Shown here piece after piece: positions 34,566-42,878 of a stretch of DNA of 64,000 nucleotides. The DNA is from Virgibacillus salarius (GTDB lineage Bacteria; Bacillota; Bacilli; Bacillales; Amphibacillaceae), in NCBI RefSeq assembly GCF_039521925.1, contig NZ_BAAACY010000053.1:1-64000 (forward strand). Reading direction: 5' to 3'. The first letter of the stretch is position 1, and every line of letters starts with the position of its first letter. Both the position numbers and the translations under genes were made by a program. The notes under the pieces were generated by a model, which saw only the letters and a program-made list of their open reading frames with translations, was not told where the DNA came from and ran no database searches.

Positions 34566-35663
34566 TTATTCCAAAATCATTAATTCTTTTGGAGATGTAG
34601 TTAAAACTTCTGGCCCTTGTTCTGTCATATAAATCATGTCTTCGATCCGAACACCGGCAACCCCTGGTACATAAATACCTGGCTCAATGGTATAGCACAT
34701 TCCTGCTTGTAACGGTAGATCATTGTTGCTATGCATAGAAGGATACTCATGTGTTTCAATTCCTAATCCATGTCCAATGCGATGTGTGAAGTATTCACCA
34801 AAGCCTGCATCTGCAATATGATTTCTTGCTATTTGGTCTAATTTACCAGTTGCTACACCAATCTTAGATGCAGCTATCGCTTTTTGTTCCGCCTCTAAAA
34901 CGGTATTGTATATCTTTTTTTGTTGCTCGGTTATTGATTTAAATGCTACTGTTCTGGATATATCTGAACAATAGCCCTCATACACTACACCAAGATCAAA
35001 TAATACGATATCACCTGATTTTATCTTTTTCATGGAAGGTGTCCCATGCGGTGAAGCGGTCTTTGTACCAGAAAGTGTCATTGTAGAGAAGGACATTTCC
35101 TGAATTCCTTGTTTTTTAAGCTCATACTCAATTTTAGCAATTACTTCGAGTTCACCTACGCCTTCCTGAATTGCCGCTATCCCAGTCTTTATTCCAAAGT
35201 CAGCTAATTCAGCAGCATGTTTTAATAAATTATATTCCTTCTCACTTTTAATGACACGTAGGTTTGCTAATAGTTCTTCACCATTTACAATACGTGTATT
35301 TGAAAAGAGTTGCTGCATCAGTTGATATCGATCTAATGTTAGATTTGTATGCTCGACACCAATTGTATTTGGAATATGTTCATTCGTTTTTAATTTCTGG
35401 TAAAACATCTCCCAAGGATTTTCATGATCATGATAGGTGATTATTTGATAACGCCATCCAGCTGCTTTTGCATCCTCTTCTTCCATTGCCGGAATAATTA
35501 ATAATGGATCAAAATGATTACTAATGTAGACAGCCACTAGCCTTTCATGTGGTTCTGTATAGTAATTAGTAATATAGTATACATTCGCCTTAGATGTAAT
35601 AAACATACTATCGATATTCTGTTTTTTCATGCTTTTTAGTAATGCTTGAATTCTTTCTGCCAT
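34566..35663 (-). CDS. M24 family Xaa-Pro dipeptidase
   Basis: A cytoplasmic metallopeptidase (365 aa) that should remove N-terminal residues linked to proline. It has the creatinase-like N-terminal domain (1-130) and the pita-bread domain with all five metal ligands: DLGVVYEGYCSDISRT (two Asp), HRIGHGLGIETHE (His), EPGIY (Glu) and VRIEDM (Glu). GAGGTG precedes the ATG at 35663. An earlier in-frame start would add 28 non-family residues. The gene is convergent with ald and divergent from the ytkL region. Which Bacillus paralogue it is (YqhT or YkvY) is not settled. Confidence 0.9.
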   Translation of the reverse strand: MAERIQALLKSMKKQNIDSMFITSKANVYYITNYYTEPHERLVAVYISNHFDPLLIIPAMEEEDAKAAGWRYQIITYHDHENPWEMFYQKLKTNEHIPNTIGVEHTNLTLDRYQLMQQLFSNTRIVNGEELLANLRVIKSEKEYNLLKHAAELADFGIKTGIAAIQEGVGELEVIAKIEYELKKQGIQEMSFSTMTLSGTKTASPHGTPSMKKIKSGDIVLFDLGVVYEGYCSDISRTVAFKSITEQQKKIYNTVLEAEQKAIAASKIGVATGKLDQIARNHIADAGFGEYFTHRIGHGLGIETHEYPSMHSNNDLPLQAGMCYTIEPGIYVPGVAGVRIEDMIYMTEQGPEVLTTSPKELMILE

Positions 35664-35834
35664 TTCTTTGTACACCTCTTTAATATGTAATATTTTTATT
35701 ATAGCAAAAATAGTGTATGGAATTAAAATGGATGGCATTAACGACAAGTTGATGGCAACGTATTTTTAATATTTGTTTCCAAAACTATTACTGTGATAAG
35801 AAAGCTGATAATATATACATAGATTGAACAGACA

Positions 35835-35950
35835 ATATAAAGTGAAACTTCAATCCGTGGGGGGTGTTTATCCCTGCGGATTGTTAGCACCACAAGGGTA
35901 TGCCCCGCTTATCCATATTGGTTTTACTTTAATGATTGAAGCGGGGATAT
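35835..35950 (+). repeat. Dispersed repeat family B, copy 1
   Basis: Begins ATAAAGTGAAACTTCAATCC, then TGTTTATCCC, GATTGTTAGCACCACAAG and GGTATG. An inverted copy with about 75% visible identity over 70 bp is at 55155-55230. The second half forms a hairpin CCCCGCTT/GAAGCGGGG. It is non-coding; related ends are seen near 36975-36993 and possibly 38095-38160. Confidence 0.7.
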
Positions 35951-36078
35951 TATTGCCAGTTATAGGTGGGATAAAAAAATACGAATAACTAGCATGAAAA
36001 TAACTAATTTCGGGTAGAAAAAATAAGAATGCTTGTTTAAGATAGATAGTATAATGTTTTATCAGAGGAGTGGTAATC

Positions 36079-36759
36079 GTGCAAATTTCTTATCATGGAC
36101 ATTCAGTAGTAATGATTAAAACGGATACACATCAGATTTTAATTGATCCCTTTATTACTGGAAATGAAAAATGTGATTTGGATGCAAACTCAGTAAATCC
36201 AGATGTTATCCTGTTGACACATGGTCATAATGACCATGTTGGTAATACGATAGATATTGCAAAGCGGACAAACGCTTTAATCGTTGCTCCTAATGAATTA
36301 GCAGACTATATGGGTTCAAAAGGATTACGTGTACATCCGATGCATATAGGTGGGAAGCATGAATTTGATTTTGGTACAGTCAAGCTCACCCAGGCCTTTC
36401 ATGGCTCGGCGTTTACAGAGGATGATGGTTCAATTGTATACACTGGTATGCCGGCAGGAATCCTTCTAACGGTGAATGAGAAAACGATCTACCATGTTGG
36501 AGATACTGGTTTATTTTCAGATTTAAAATTAATAGGTGATATGAATAATATTGATATTGCGTTTGTTCCAATCGGGGATAATTTTACAATGGGGCCCGAA
36601 GATGCGCTAATTGCCTCGGAATGGATTCATGCAGATGTAACGGTTCCTATACATTATAATACCTTTCCTGTCATTGAACAGGACCCGCACAAGTTCATCA
36701 GTCAAATTAAATCGGGAGAAGGAAAAGTAATGGAGATTGGCGATGCGTTGCAATTATAA
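36079..36759 (+). CDS. ytkL: Metal-dependent hydrolase YtkL (UPF0173)
   Basis: A 226-residue metallo-beta-lactamase-fold hydrolase. Metal motifs are THGHNDHVG near residue 50, AFHGSAF, HVGDTGLFSDL (Asp) and the late VPIHYNTFP (His). The substrate is unknown in the family. The chosen GTG at 36079 has GAGGAG 8 nt upstream; a GTG at 36070 overlaps that site. Start MQISYHGHS matches the family. Confidence 0.92.
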   Translation: MQISYHGHSVVMIKTDTHQILIDPFITGNEKCDLDANSVNPDVILLTHGHNDHVGNTIDIAKRTNALIVAPNELADYMGSKGLRVHPMHIGGKHEFDFGTVKLTQAFHGSAFTEDDGSIVYTGMPAGILLTVNEKTIYHVGDTGLFSDLKLIGDMNNIDIAFVPIGDNFTMGPEDALIASEWIHADVTVPIHYNTFPVIEQDPHKFISQIKSGEGKVMEIGDALQL

Positions 36760-36795
36760 TCGTTTAGACTGAGAAAAAAGTATCTTATTCACATC

Positions 36796-36832
36796 ATCAT
36801 CCGAACGGATTCAGTTCGGATGATTTGTTTAC
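36796..36832 (+). terminator. ytkL terminator
   Basis: 11-bp perfect arms ATCATCCGAAC/GTTCGGATGAT with a 7-nt loop and a TTGTTT tail, 36 bp after the ytkL stop codon. Confidence 0.75.
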
Positions 36833-37260
36833 GTCAAACAGGTTCTATCACCCTCTATAAAATACTTCGCCTTCCGTGACACGGCTCCTAAGGACCACTT
36901 TCTTGCACGATCTTCAGCTCGCGCTTTTTTCCCGATAGGATAAGGGAATCGGCAGCGTTACATCGCACGCTGATTGAAGTTTCATTTTATTTTATCGTTT
37001 TATCGTTCGGCTTTTGGGTTAACTTTTTTCTTGCCAGCCCCTTGCTGTAGAAGCATGCAAATATTCCCTTTTTGCTACTAGTTATTTCCATCTTTTTATA
37101 CTATAATTTAGGCATAAAGTAGCATATGTCGTAGCAGAAATAGATAAAGTGGCAAACGTATATTGGGGTTGGGACACTATTAAAAACGATCCATTCAAAA
37201 CACTTTATCCCGTCTCTCTGAAAAAGCTATATTTTATTTTATTAAAAGATATTCAAGTAG
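36833..37260. other. Non-coding stretch before the prepilin peptidase gene
   Basis: About 430 bp without a gene. The segment at 36975-36993 reads TTGAAGTTTCATTTTAT, the inverted end motif of repeat family B, so 36840-36993 may be a divergent family B element. GGGGTTGGGACA at 37165-37176 resembles the end of family C. Nothing else is recognisable. Confidence 0.4.
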
Positions 37261-37278
37261 AAATAAGGTGAAATCCGA

Positions 37279-38031
37279 TTGAACACTTTTACGCTCTCGT
37301 TATTTTTTCTAGTTGGTTTACTGTTTGGATCTTTTTATAATGTAGTAGGATTGCGATTACCTAAACAATTATCGTTTATCATGAACCGTTCTAATTGTAT
37401 ACATTGTAGTCATCAGCTTCACTGGTATGAGCTAATACCCATTTTATCCTTCTTATGTTTAAAAGGTAGATGTAGTAAATGTAGTAACCGTATATCCTAT
37501 CTCTATCCATTGATTGAAATCTCTACTGGATTATTATTTGTATATAGTTATTTGATGTTAGGTTGGAATAGCGAGCTAATTATAGCATTGCAATTAGTTT
37601 CCATGCTGATGATCATTACAGTTTCCGACTTAACATATATGGTCATACCTAATAAGTTATTGCTATTCTTTCTTCCGCTATTTTTTATACTGCGAATTAT
37701 CTCTCCATTAACGCCATGGTGGTCGCCATTACTTGGAGGACTATTAGGTGTATGTATCACGATGTTCATCATTTTAATTAGTCGTGGTGGTATGGGAGCA
37801 GGGGATATGAAACTTTTCGGTGTACTAGGTATTGTATTGGGGTATGAGAAACTATTGCTTTGCTTTTTTCTATCTTGTGTAGTTGGGGCTGTCTTTGGAA
37901 TGTTGTTACTAGTAATCAAAAAAATTCAACGTAAGCAGCCTGTAGCATTTGGACCATATATAGTAATTGCGACTTTAATTACCTATTTTTATGGAGATGC
38001 TATTATCGATTGGTATTTTAGATACCTTTAG
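37279..38031 (+). CDS. Type 4 prepilin peptidase (ComC-like)
   Basis: Integral membrane aspartic protease (250 aa, about 7 membrane segments) that cleaves and N-methylates type 4 prepilins, needed for the ComG pseudopilus of competence. The zinc-ribbon CxxC pairs are C40/C43 and C65/C68. The two catalytic aspartates are D117 (SDLTYMVIPN) and D176 in the G-A-G-D-M-K motif. Start is TTG at 37279 with AAGGTG 8 nt upstream. It stands alone here; in B. subtilis comC lies elsewhere, near folC, so the position is unusual. Confidence 0.9.
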   Translation: MNTFTLSLFFLVGLLFGSFYNVVGLRLPKQLSFIMNRSNCIHCSHQLHWYELIPILSFLCLKGRCSKCSNRISYLYPLIEISTGLLFVYSYLMLGWNSELIIALQLVSMLMIITVSDLTYMVIPNKLLLFFLPLFFILRIISPLTPWWSPLLGGLLGVCITMFIILISRGGMGAGDMKLFGVLGIVLGYEKLLLCFFLSCVVGAVFGMLLLVIKKIQRKQPVAFGPYIVIATLITYFYGDAIIDWYFRYL

Positions 38032-38254
38032 ATACTGGTAGTTATGAATATTGCTATTTAGATCTGTTTTATCCCATATATAATTGGCAGTAAAACCCCC
38101 ACTTCAAGTAATAAGGTGAAACCACTTTTGGTGGTATAACCCCCCTACTAAATGAACGCTCACTTTATTATGGACAATATGATGAATAGAAGAACCGTGT
38201 AAGTTCTTAATGCATGGATTCTTTCATACATTGTTACCAAGGAGGTAGACAATA

Positions 38255-38485
38255 ATGGTGAGACATTATGCAGTACTACGATTATTGCTTGCAGGTTTCT
38301 TCTTATACATGGCGTGGCCCTCTATCCCATATGCTGTTACGCCGATTGAACTTGCTTTTTGGGGTGGATGGTTAATTTTTTTCTTATTAATTGTTGGAGC
38401 AAATATTGCTTCACTTTTACAAATGATTCAACCACCAATTATGGAACAGCAAAAGGAAAGACAGCGTCAAACCTATAATTATTGA
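38255..38485 (+). CDS. Small membrane protein, unidentified
   Basis: A 76-residue product with two hydrophobic segments (about 8-24 and 33-54) and a polar Gln-rich C-terminus. I do not recognise the family. AAGGAGG lies 8 nt before the ATG, and codon use is like its neighbours, so it is probably a real gene. It stands directly before ytoI in the same direction (73 bp). Confidence 0.7.
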   Translation: MVRHYAVLRLLLAGFFLYMAWPSIPYAVTPIELAFWGGWLIFFLLIVGANIASLLQMIQPPIMEQQKERQRQTYNY

Positions 38486-38558
38486 GTTTCAGCTTTTTCA
38501 ACTGTATAATAAATGGTAAATAATTCATTAGTACAGTTGAAAGATGGTGTATGTACCA

Positions 38559-39866
38559 ATGGCGAGTAAACATGAGCAAATAATTCAGCATATTATATCA
38601 TTGGAAATTGGTCATAAGATATCTGTAAGACAAATCGCTAAGGATTTAAATGTAAGTGATGGCACAGCATATCGAGCGATTAAAGAAGCTGAAAATCAAG
38701 GACTTGTAAGCACAATCGAACGTGTAGGTACAATTCGTATTGAACGGAAGAAAAAAGAAAACTTCGAGCGCCTTACGTTTGCAGAGGTAATCAATATTGT
38801 AGATGGACAGGTTCTAGGTGGTAGAGAAGGGCTTCATAAGACATTATCGAAATTTGTAATTGGAGCTATGCAACTTGATGCGATGATGCGTTATACTGAG
38901 GCAGGATCTTTACTGATCGTAGGAAATCGTATTAAAGCGCATGAATTAGCTTTGAAAGAGGGTGCGGCAGTACTTATAACTGGTGGGTTTGATACGGAGG
39001 ACTATATTAAGCGGTTAGCTGATGAAAGACAGCTTCCAATTATTTCTACTAGTTATGATACGTTTACAGTGGCTGCGATGATAAATAGAGCGATTTATGA
39101 TCAATTAATAAAAAAAGAAATCGTATTAGTGGGCGATATTTTTACTCCATTTGAACGATCGTTTTATTTACGTGCAAAGGACACCATACATGATTGGTAT
39201 GAACTTAATCATAGATCGACACATACTCGTTTTCCGGTAGTTGATGAAAAAAAACGTGTTATTGGTATGGCTACTTCAAAAGATATCATTGGGAAAGAGA
39301 ATCAGACAACTATCGAAAAAGTAATGAGTAGGCATCCGAAGATTGTTCAGACAAAGACTTCTTTAGCTTCTGTGGCCCACATGATGGTTTGGGAAGGTAT
39401 AGAAGTAATGCCAGTAGCAGATGAATCCAATCATTTACAAGGAGTCATTTCTCGACAGGATGTATTAAAAGCATTACAACAAATACAAAGGCAGCCTCAG
39501 GTTGGTGAGACAATAGATGATATTGTTTCTCGTAATTTGCGAGAAGCGGACAATCAGAAGGATACCTATTTAACAACCGTTGCACCACAGATGACGAATC
39601 AACTTGGAACATTATCTAATGGAGTATTTACATCATTAATAACAGAAGCGAGTAGGAGAATGCTTCTTCAGTATAAAAAAGGTGATCTTGTAGCGGAAAA
39701 TCTGTCCGTGTATTTTATTAAGCCAGTACAAATTGACAGCACATTGAAAATAAAACCGAAGCTGCTTGAAATCGGTAGGATGTATGCAAAAATTGATGTG
39801 GAAGTATTTGATGAGAGAAAACTAGTTGGTAAAGGATTGCTGATGGCTCAGCTCATTAACCGTTAA
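38559..39866 (+). CDS. ytoI: YtoI, HTH-DRTGG-CBS-thioesterase-fold protein
   Basis: A 435-residue multidomain regulator-like protein. An N-terminal winged-helix part (about 1-70, with ISVRQIAKDLNVSDGTAYRA) is followed by a DRTGG domain (about 70-185), a CBS pair (about 190-310) that probably binds adenine nucleotides, and a hotdog thioesterase domain (about 320-435). The family start MASKHEQII chooses the ATG at 38559 over the ATG at 38544. Function is unknown; nucleotide sensing coupled to an acyl-CoA or similar ligand is inferred. Neighbours ytpI and nrnA are the same as in B. subtilis. Confidence 0.92.
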   Translation: MASKHEQIIQHIISLEIGHKISVRQIAKDLNVSDGTAYRAIKEAENQGLVSTIERVGTIRIERKKKENFERLTFAEVINIVDGQVLGGREGLHKTLSKFVIGAMQLDAMMRYTEAGSLLIVGNRIKAHELALKEGAAVLITGGFDTEDYIKRLADERQLPIISTSYDTFTVAAMINRAIYDQLIKKEIVLVGDIFTPFERSFYLRAKDTIHDWYELNHRSTHTRFPVVDEKKRVIGMATSKDIIGKENQTTIEKVMSRHPKIVQTKTSLASVAHMMVWEGIEVMPVADESNHLQGVISRQDVLKALQQIQRQPQVGETIDDIVSRNLREADNQKDTYLTTVAPQMTNQLGTLSNGVFTSLITEASRRMLLQYKKGDLVAENLSVYFIKPVQIDSTLKIKPKLLEIGRMYAKIDVEVFDERKLVGKGLLMAQLINR

Positions 39867-39927
39867 TTAATCTATCAGTAATAAACGGTTAATGAGGTTT
39901 GTGTTGATCAGTAGGGACTGAAGGAAT

Positions 39928-39985
39928 AAAGCTACTGGGGGAGGGAGTGCTTAATGGATAAGAAGCACTCACTCCGGTAGCTTTA
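39928..39985 (+). terminator. Terminator after ytoI
   Basis: AAAGCTACTGG-GGGAGGGAGTGCTT pairs with AAGCACTCACTCC-GGTAGCTTT to form a long GC-rich hairpin, followed by TATAAG. It may also stop transcription entering from the right. Confidence 0.65.
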
Positions 39986-40003
39986 TAAGTCAATTATAAA
40001 ATT

Positions 40004-40179
40004 TGAGCCTATGGGTAAATACGGGTGTGTTGAGCCACGTCCAGCTCCAGTGCCCAGAAACGAGGCGACTTCATGAATCGCCCTAATCTAAGTTATCATT
40101 GGCTCGAAAGCTAATCGTGATTCCTTTATCTCCGTTGACTCTCTCCAGTCGCTACGTTTCTATTCGCGCTTGCGCTTTT
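40004..40179 (+). repeat. Dispersed repeat family A, copy 3
   Basis: Third copy of the ~170-bp element, between ytoI and ytpI. It shares TGTTGAGC, CCAGCTCCAGTGCCCAGAAA, GGCGACTTCATGAATCGCCC and the GCTACGTTTC...CGCGCTTGCGCTT end. It ends 7 bp before the ytpI stop codon. Confidence 0.8.
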
Positions 40180-40185
40180 ATTTGT

Positions 40186-40479
40186 TTAGGATGGATTTAA
40201 TCTTTTCCATTCATTTCGATAGTGTTTTACTTCTTTTATACCTCGATAAATCTGTGGAACTCCGACGATGAGGAGAACTATACCAATAAATAATGATAGC
40301 TTTGTTTGGTAAAGAATATATTGATTAGCCGTGAAGAAAAGCACAAAACTACCAAGACATATTCTGGATTTAGCATTGAAGTATGCCTGTGTTAGACCAT
40401 CCTTGCTTTTTACAATAGCAACTTTATAATATACATAAAGTACAATAGATATTACAATAAATATAGAAAATATAAACAT
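40186..40479 (-). CDS. ytpI: YtpI-like membrane protein
   Basis: A 97-residue protein with three hydrophobic segments (about 2-18, 40-55 and 62-78) and a charged C-terminus, matching the YtpI family in length, pattern (AKSRICLGSFVLFFTANQ) and position between ytoI and nrnA. Function is unknown. It runs opposite to both neighbours, with AGGGGCG before the ATG. Confidence 0.82.
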   Translation of the reverse strand: MFIFSIFIVISIVLYVYYKVAIVKSKDGLTQAYFNAKSRICLGSFVLFFTANQYILYQTKLSLFIGIVLLIVGVPQIYRGIKEVKHYRNEWKRLNPS

Positions 40480-40587
40480 ATGTAATCGCCCCTAATCTAA
40501 ATTACCATTATCCACAAAATTAATTGTAACGTTTTTCTTAAATTTTAGCTACAATGAGAGAATAAAAGCTACGAAAAAGGTGATATT

Positions 40588-41532
40588 TTGCAGGAAATAA
40601 TTGAAGCAATAAAACAGTATAATACAATCATTATTCATCGACACGTTCGCCCAGATCCAGACGCCATTGGATCACAAGTAGGATTAAAAGCACTTATTAA
40701 GCATTCATTTCCAGAAAAAAATGTCTATGCTGTTGGTGAAGAAGAGGATACATTAACTTTTTTAGCAAGAATGGATACTATTTCTGATGAGCAATATCGA
40801 GGCGCACTTGTTATTGTATGTGACACAGCAAATACGGAGAGAATATCTGATGAACGTTATCAATTAGGTAGTAAATGGATTAAAATTGATCATCACCCAA
40901 ATACGGATGAATACGGTGATATACAGTGGGTAAATATTGGGGCTAGCTCTACAAGTGAAATGATCTATGAATTTTTTATACAAGCAAAGAATCATGGCTT
41001 TTCATGTAATCATGAAGTAGCACGTCTTCTTTATGCAGGCATAGTAGGAGACACGGGTAGATTTTTATATCCGAGCACATCGAAAAAAACGTTCCAATAT
41101 GCTGCAGAACTAGTAACCTATTCATTTGATCGCACAGCATTATATGATGGAATATATAATGTGAAAGCGAATATAGCGAAGTTACGTGGCTATATTTTGC
41201 AAAACTTTACATTATCTCCATCAGGTATGTCTTCTGTTAAGCTAACAAAACAAATTTTAGAAGAATTTCAAGTACAACCAACCGATACAGGTCAATTGGT
41301 AACAGCTTTAGGAGATGTTGAAGGAATTTGTGCATGGGTAATATTTATTGAAGAGGATGAGATTATCCGAGTTCGCTTGCGGTCGAAGGGACCTGTTATT
41401 AATGAGTTAGCCGCTAAATTTAATGGTGGAGGTCATCCCATGGCATCGGGCGCTTCTGTAAGTACGTGGGAGGAAGCGGATAGACTAGTACGTGAATTAG
41501 ATGAAATATGTGTAACATATAATAACGCATAA
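40588..41532 (+). CDS. nrnA: Bifunctional oligoribonuclease / pAp phosphatase NrnA
   Basis: A DHH-DHHA1 phosphoesterase (314 aa) that degrades nano-RNAs and dephosphorylates pAp. Metal motifs: RPDPDAIGSQ (about 22-31), CDTANTERI, the DHH signature in KIDHHPN and DTGRFLYPS. The DHHA1 end has GGGHPMASGA. The start is TTG at 40588 with AAAGGTG upstream. It is terminated at 41534-41560. Confidence 0.95.
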   Translation: MQEIIEAIKQYNTIIIHRHVRPDPDAIGSQVGLKALIKHSFPEKNVYAVGEEEDTLTFLARMDTISDEQYRGALVIVCDTANTERISDERYQLGSKWIKIDHHPNTDEYGDIQWVNIGASSTSEMIYEFFIQAKNHGFSCNHEVARLLYAGIVGDTGRFLYPSTSKKTFQYAAELVTYSFDRTALYDGIYNVKANIAKLRGYILQNFTLSPSGMSSVKLTKQILEEFQVQPTDTGQLVTALGDVEGICAWVIFIEEDEIIRVRLRSKGPVINELAAKFNGGGHPMASGASVSTWEEADRLVRELDEICVTYNNA

Positions 41533-41533
41533 A

Positions 41534-41562
41534 AAACGAGCCGAAAGTAGCGGCTCGTTTAT
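41534..41562. terminator. nrnA terminator
   Basis: AAACGAGCCG/CGGCTCGTTT arms with a 7-nt loop, flanked by an A-tract and a T-tract. It probably works in both directions, since the gene at 41576-41773 converges on it. Confidence 0.85.
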
Positions 41563-41575
41563 TCATCGTAAGTAA

Positions 41576-41773
41576 CTAACTACTTTTTCTATTGGAGTTC
41601 GGGATAAACCAGCAACCTGAATTTGTGTTGTCATAAATGACGTCCAAGTGTTCCTTCTCAATATCACGTTTTATTAAGCGAATGAGCTCATGTGATTCAG
41701 CATAAGCGGAATGGCCCTCTTTTAGTCGAGCTATTTTTTCATCGCGCATCCGTCTATGATTCATTACCAACAT
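41576..41773 (-). CDS. Small hydrophilic protein, possibly YtzJ-like
   Basis: A 65-residue protein rich in charged residues with a single Cys near the end. AAAGGAG lies 9 nt before the ATG. B. subtilis carries a similar-sized gene (ytzJ) near ytrH-ytrI and nrnA, so homology is likely by place, but I cannot confirm it from sequence memory. No motif suggests a function. Confidence 0.65.
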   Translation of the reverse strand: MLVMNHRRMRDEKIARLKEGHSAYAESHELIRLIKRDIEKEHLDVIYDNTNSGCWFIPNSNRKSS

Positions 41774-41901
41774 GAAAATCCACTCCTTTCATCTTAAGCA
41801 GTATATGAAAGTTAATCGCAAATGTTCTTTTCTTATTTTTATTTTAAACAAAAAATAACGATATTACCATAAATTTTCAAATATTTCATAAAACGTTCAC
41901 A

Positions 41902-42405
41902 TTAGTTAGCAAGATCTGCTTTAACGGTTATTTTAATATGTTTGGATATAACTAGCTTTGTTATTGTAAAGTTGTAGGTAAACTCGTCTACAGTATAGGC
42001 TTTGTTTTCAATGGTGGATACAAGTAATTTTTCACTTTCTGCGATAAGAGAAAGATCCTTTCCGTAAATATGTTTTAACTCGGTTTTTACCATCTCTTCT
42101 AAATTATCAATAATAAGTCGATCCAAAGGCAACTCATCTGTATTTTCAATGGTTAACGATACGGACTCAATAGTTACCGCCTTCTGCGATTTTTCGCTTA
42201 ACTCATCGTTATCTTCTAATAAGGATTCGTTTTGATTTTGTAAATCATTTATTTTACTGCGAAATTGATTGTTTTCCTCAAGTAATGATTCATACATCGA
42301 TCCATACATATAAAGAAGGGTACAGTAGGCAATTACACCACCGATCATTACACCAACAAAAAAACGCTGCCAAGTTACTTTTTTATGATAAGGAGGGATA
42401 TGCAT
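41902..42405 (-). CDS. ytrI: Sporulation membrane protein YtrI
   Basis: A 167-residue protein with one N-terminal membrane segment (about 13-31), a coiled coil (about 35-60) and an extracytoplasmic C-terminal domain. It is encoded with ytrH, whose stop overlaps its ATG by one base (TGATG). AGGAGG lies 10 nt upstream. In B. subtilis ytrHI is a sigma-E mother-cell operon required for efficient sporulation. Confidence 0.87.
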   Translation of the reverse strand: MHIPPYHKKVTWQRFFVGVMIGGVIAYCTLLYMYGSMYESLLEENNQFRSKINDLQNQNESLLEDNDELSEKSQKAVTIESVSLTIENTDELPLDRLIIDNLEEMVKTELKHIYGKDLSLIAESEKLLVSTIENKAYTVDEFTYNFTITKLVISKHIKITVKADLAN

Positions 42406-42737
42406 CAATTAATTTCCTCCTGAATAAGCCAATTTAACAAAAGTATCGCTGTTTTCACGCCACCCATTGCGGAAAGAATAAATAATGCCTGTTTTACTAA
42501 ATCCATGGTTGATCCATCATAGATACCCTTTTCAAAATTCGCAATTGCATCAAAGGTTCCACCAATCGCAGCTACTATTGCCCAAATACGTAAACGGTTA
42601 GCAATTCGACCAATATCATATATTGGTGCATCTCCAGTGACAAATGCACCGATACTTCCAATAATTGATCCACCAATTATGACACCAAAAGCAATAAAGT
42701 AACAATGTATAAACGTCTCAAAAAATCGTTCTTCCAT
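42405..42737 (-). CDS. ytrH: Sporulation membrane protein YtrH
   Basis: A 110-residue membrane protein with about three hydrophobic segments. The family text GVIIGGSIIGSIGAF, AIVAAIGGTFDAI and LSAMGGVKTAILL is recognisable. GAGGAG lies before the ATG at 42737, which is chosen over an upstream in-frame start that would add eight residues. It is co-transcribed with ytrI and divergent from dnaE. Confidence 0.9.
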   Translation of the reverse strand: MEERFFETFIHCYFIAFGVIIGGSIIGSIGAFVTGDAPIYDIGRIANRLRIWAIVAAIGGTFDAIANFEKGIYDGSTMDLVKQALFILSAMGGVKTAILLLNWLIQEEIN

Positions 42738-42878
42738 AAGAACGCACTCCTCGTGAGCCATGTTAGTTCCATTGTATGATTAATAAGGACAGGTTATGCT
42801 TTTGAATCAGCTTTTCCGTATGCATGTTCTATCTAGATTGGTATAATAAGAAGTAGAGATTTTAAAGGACGGGATACG

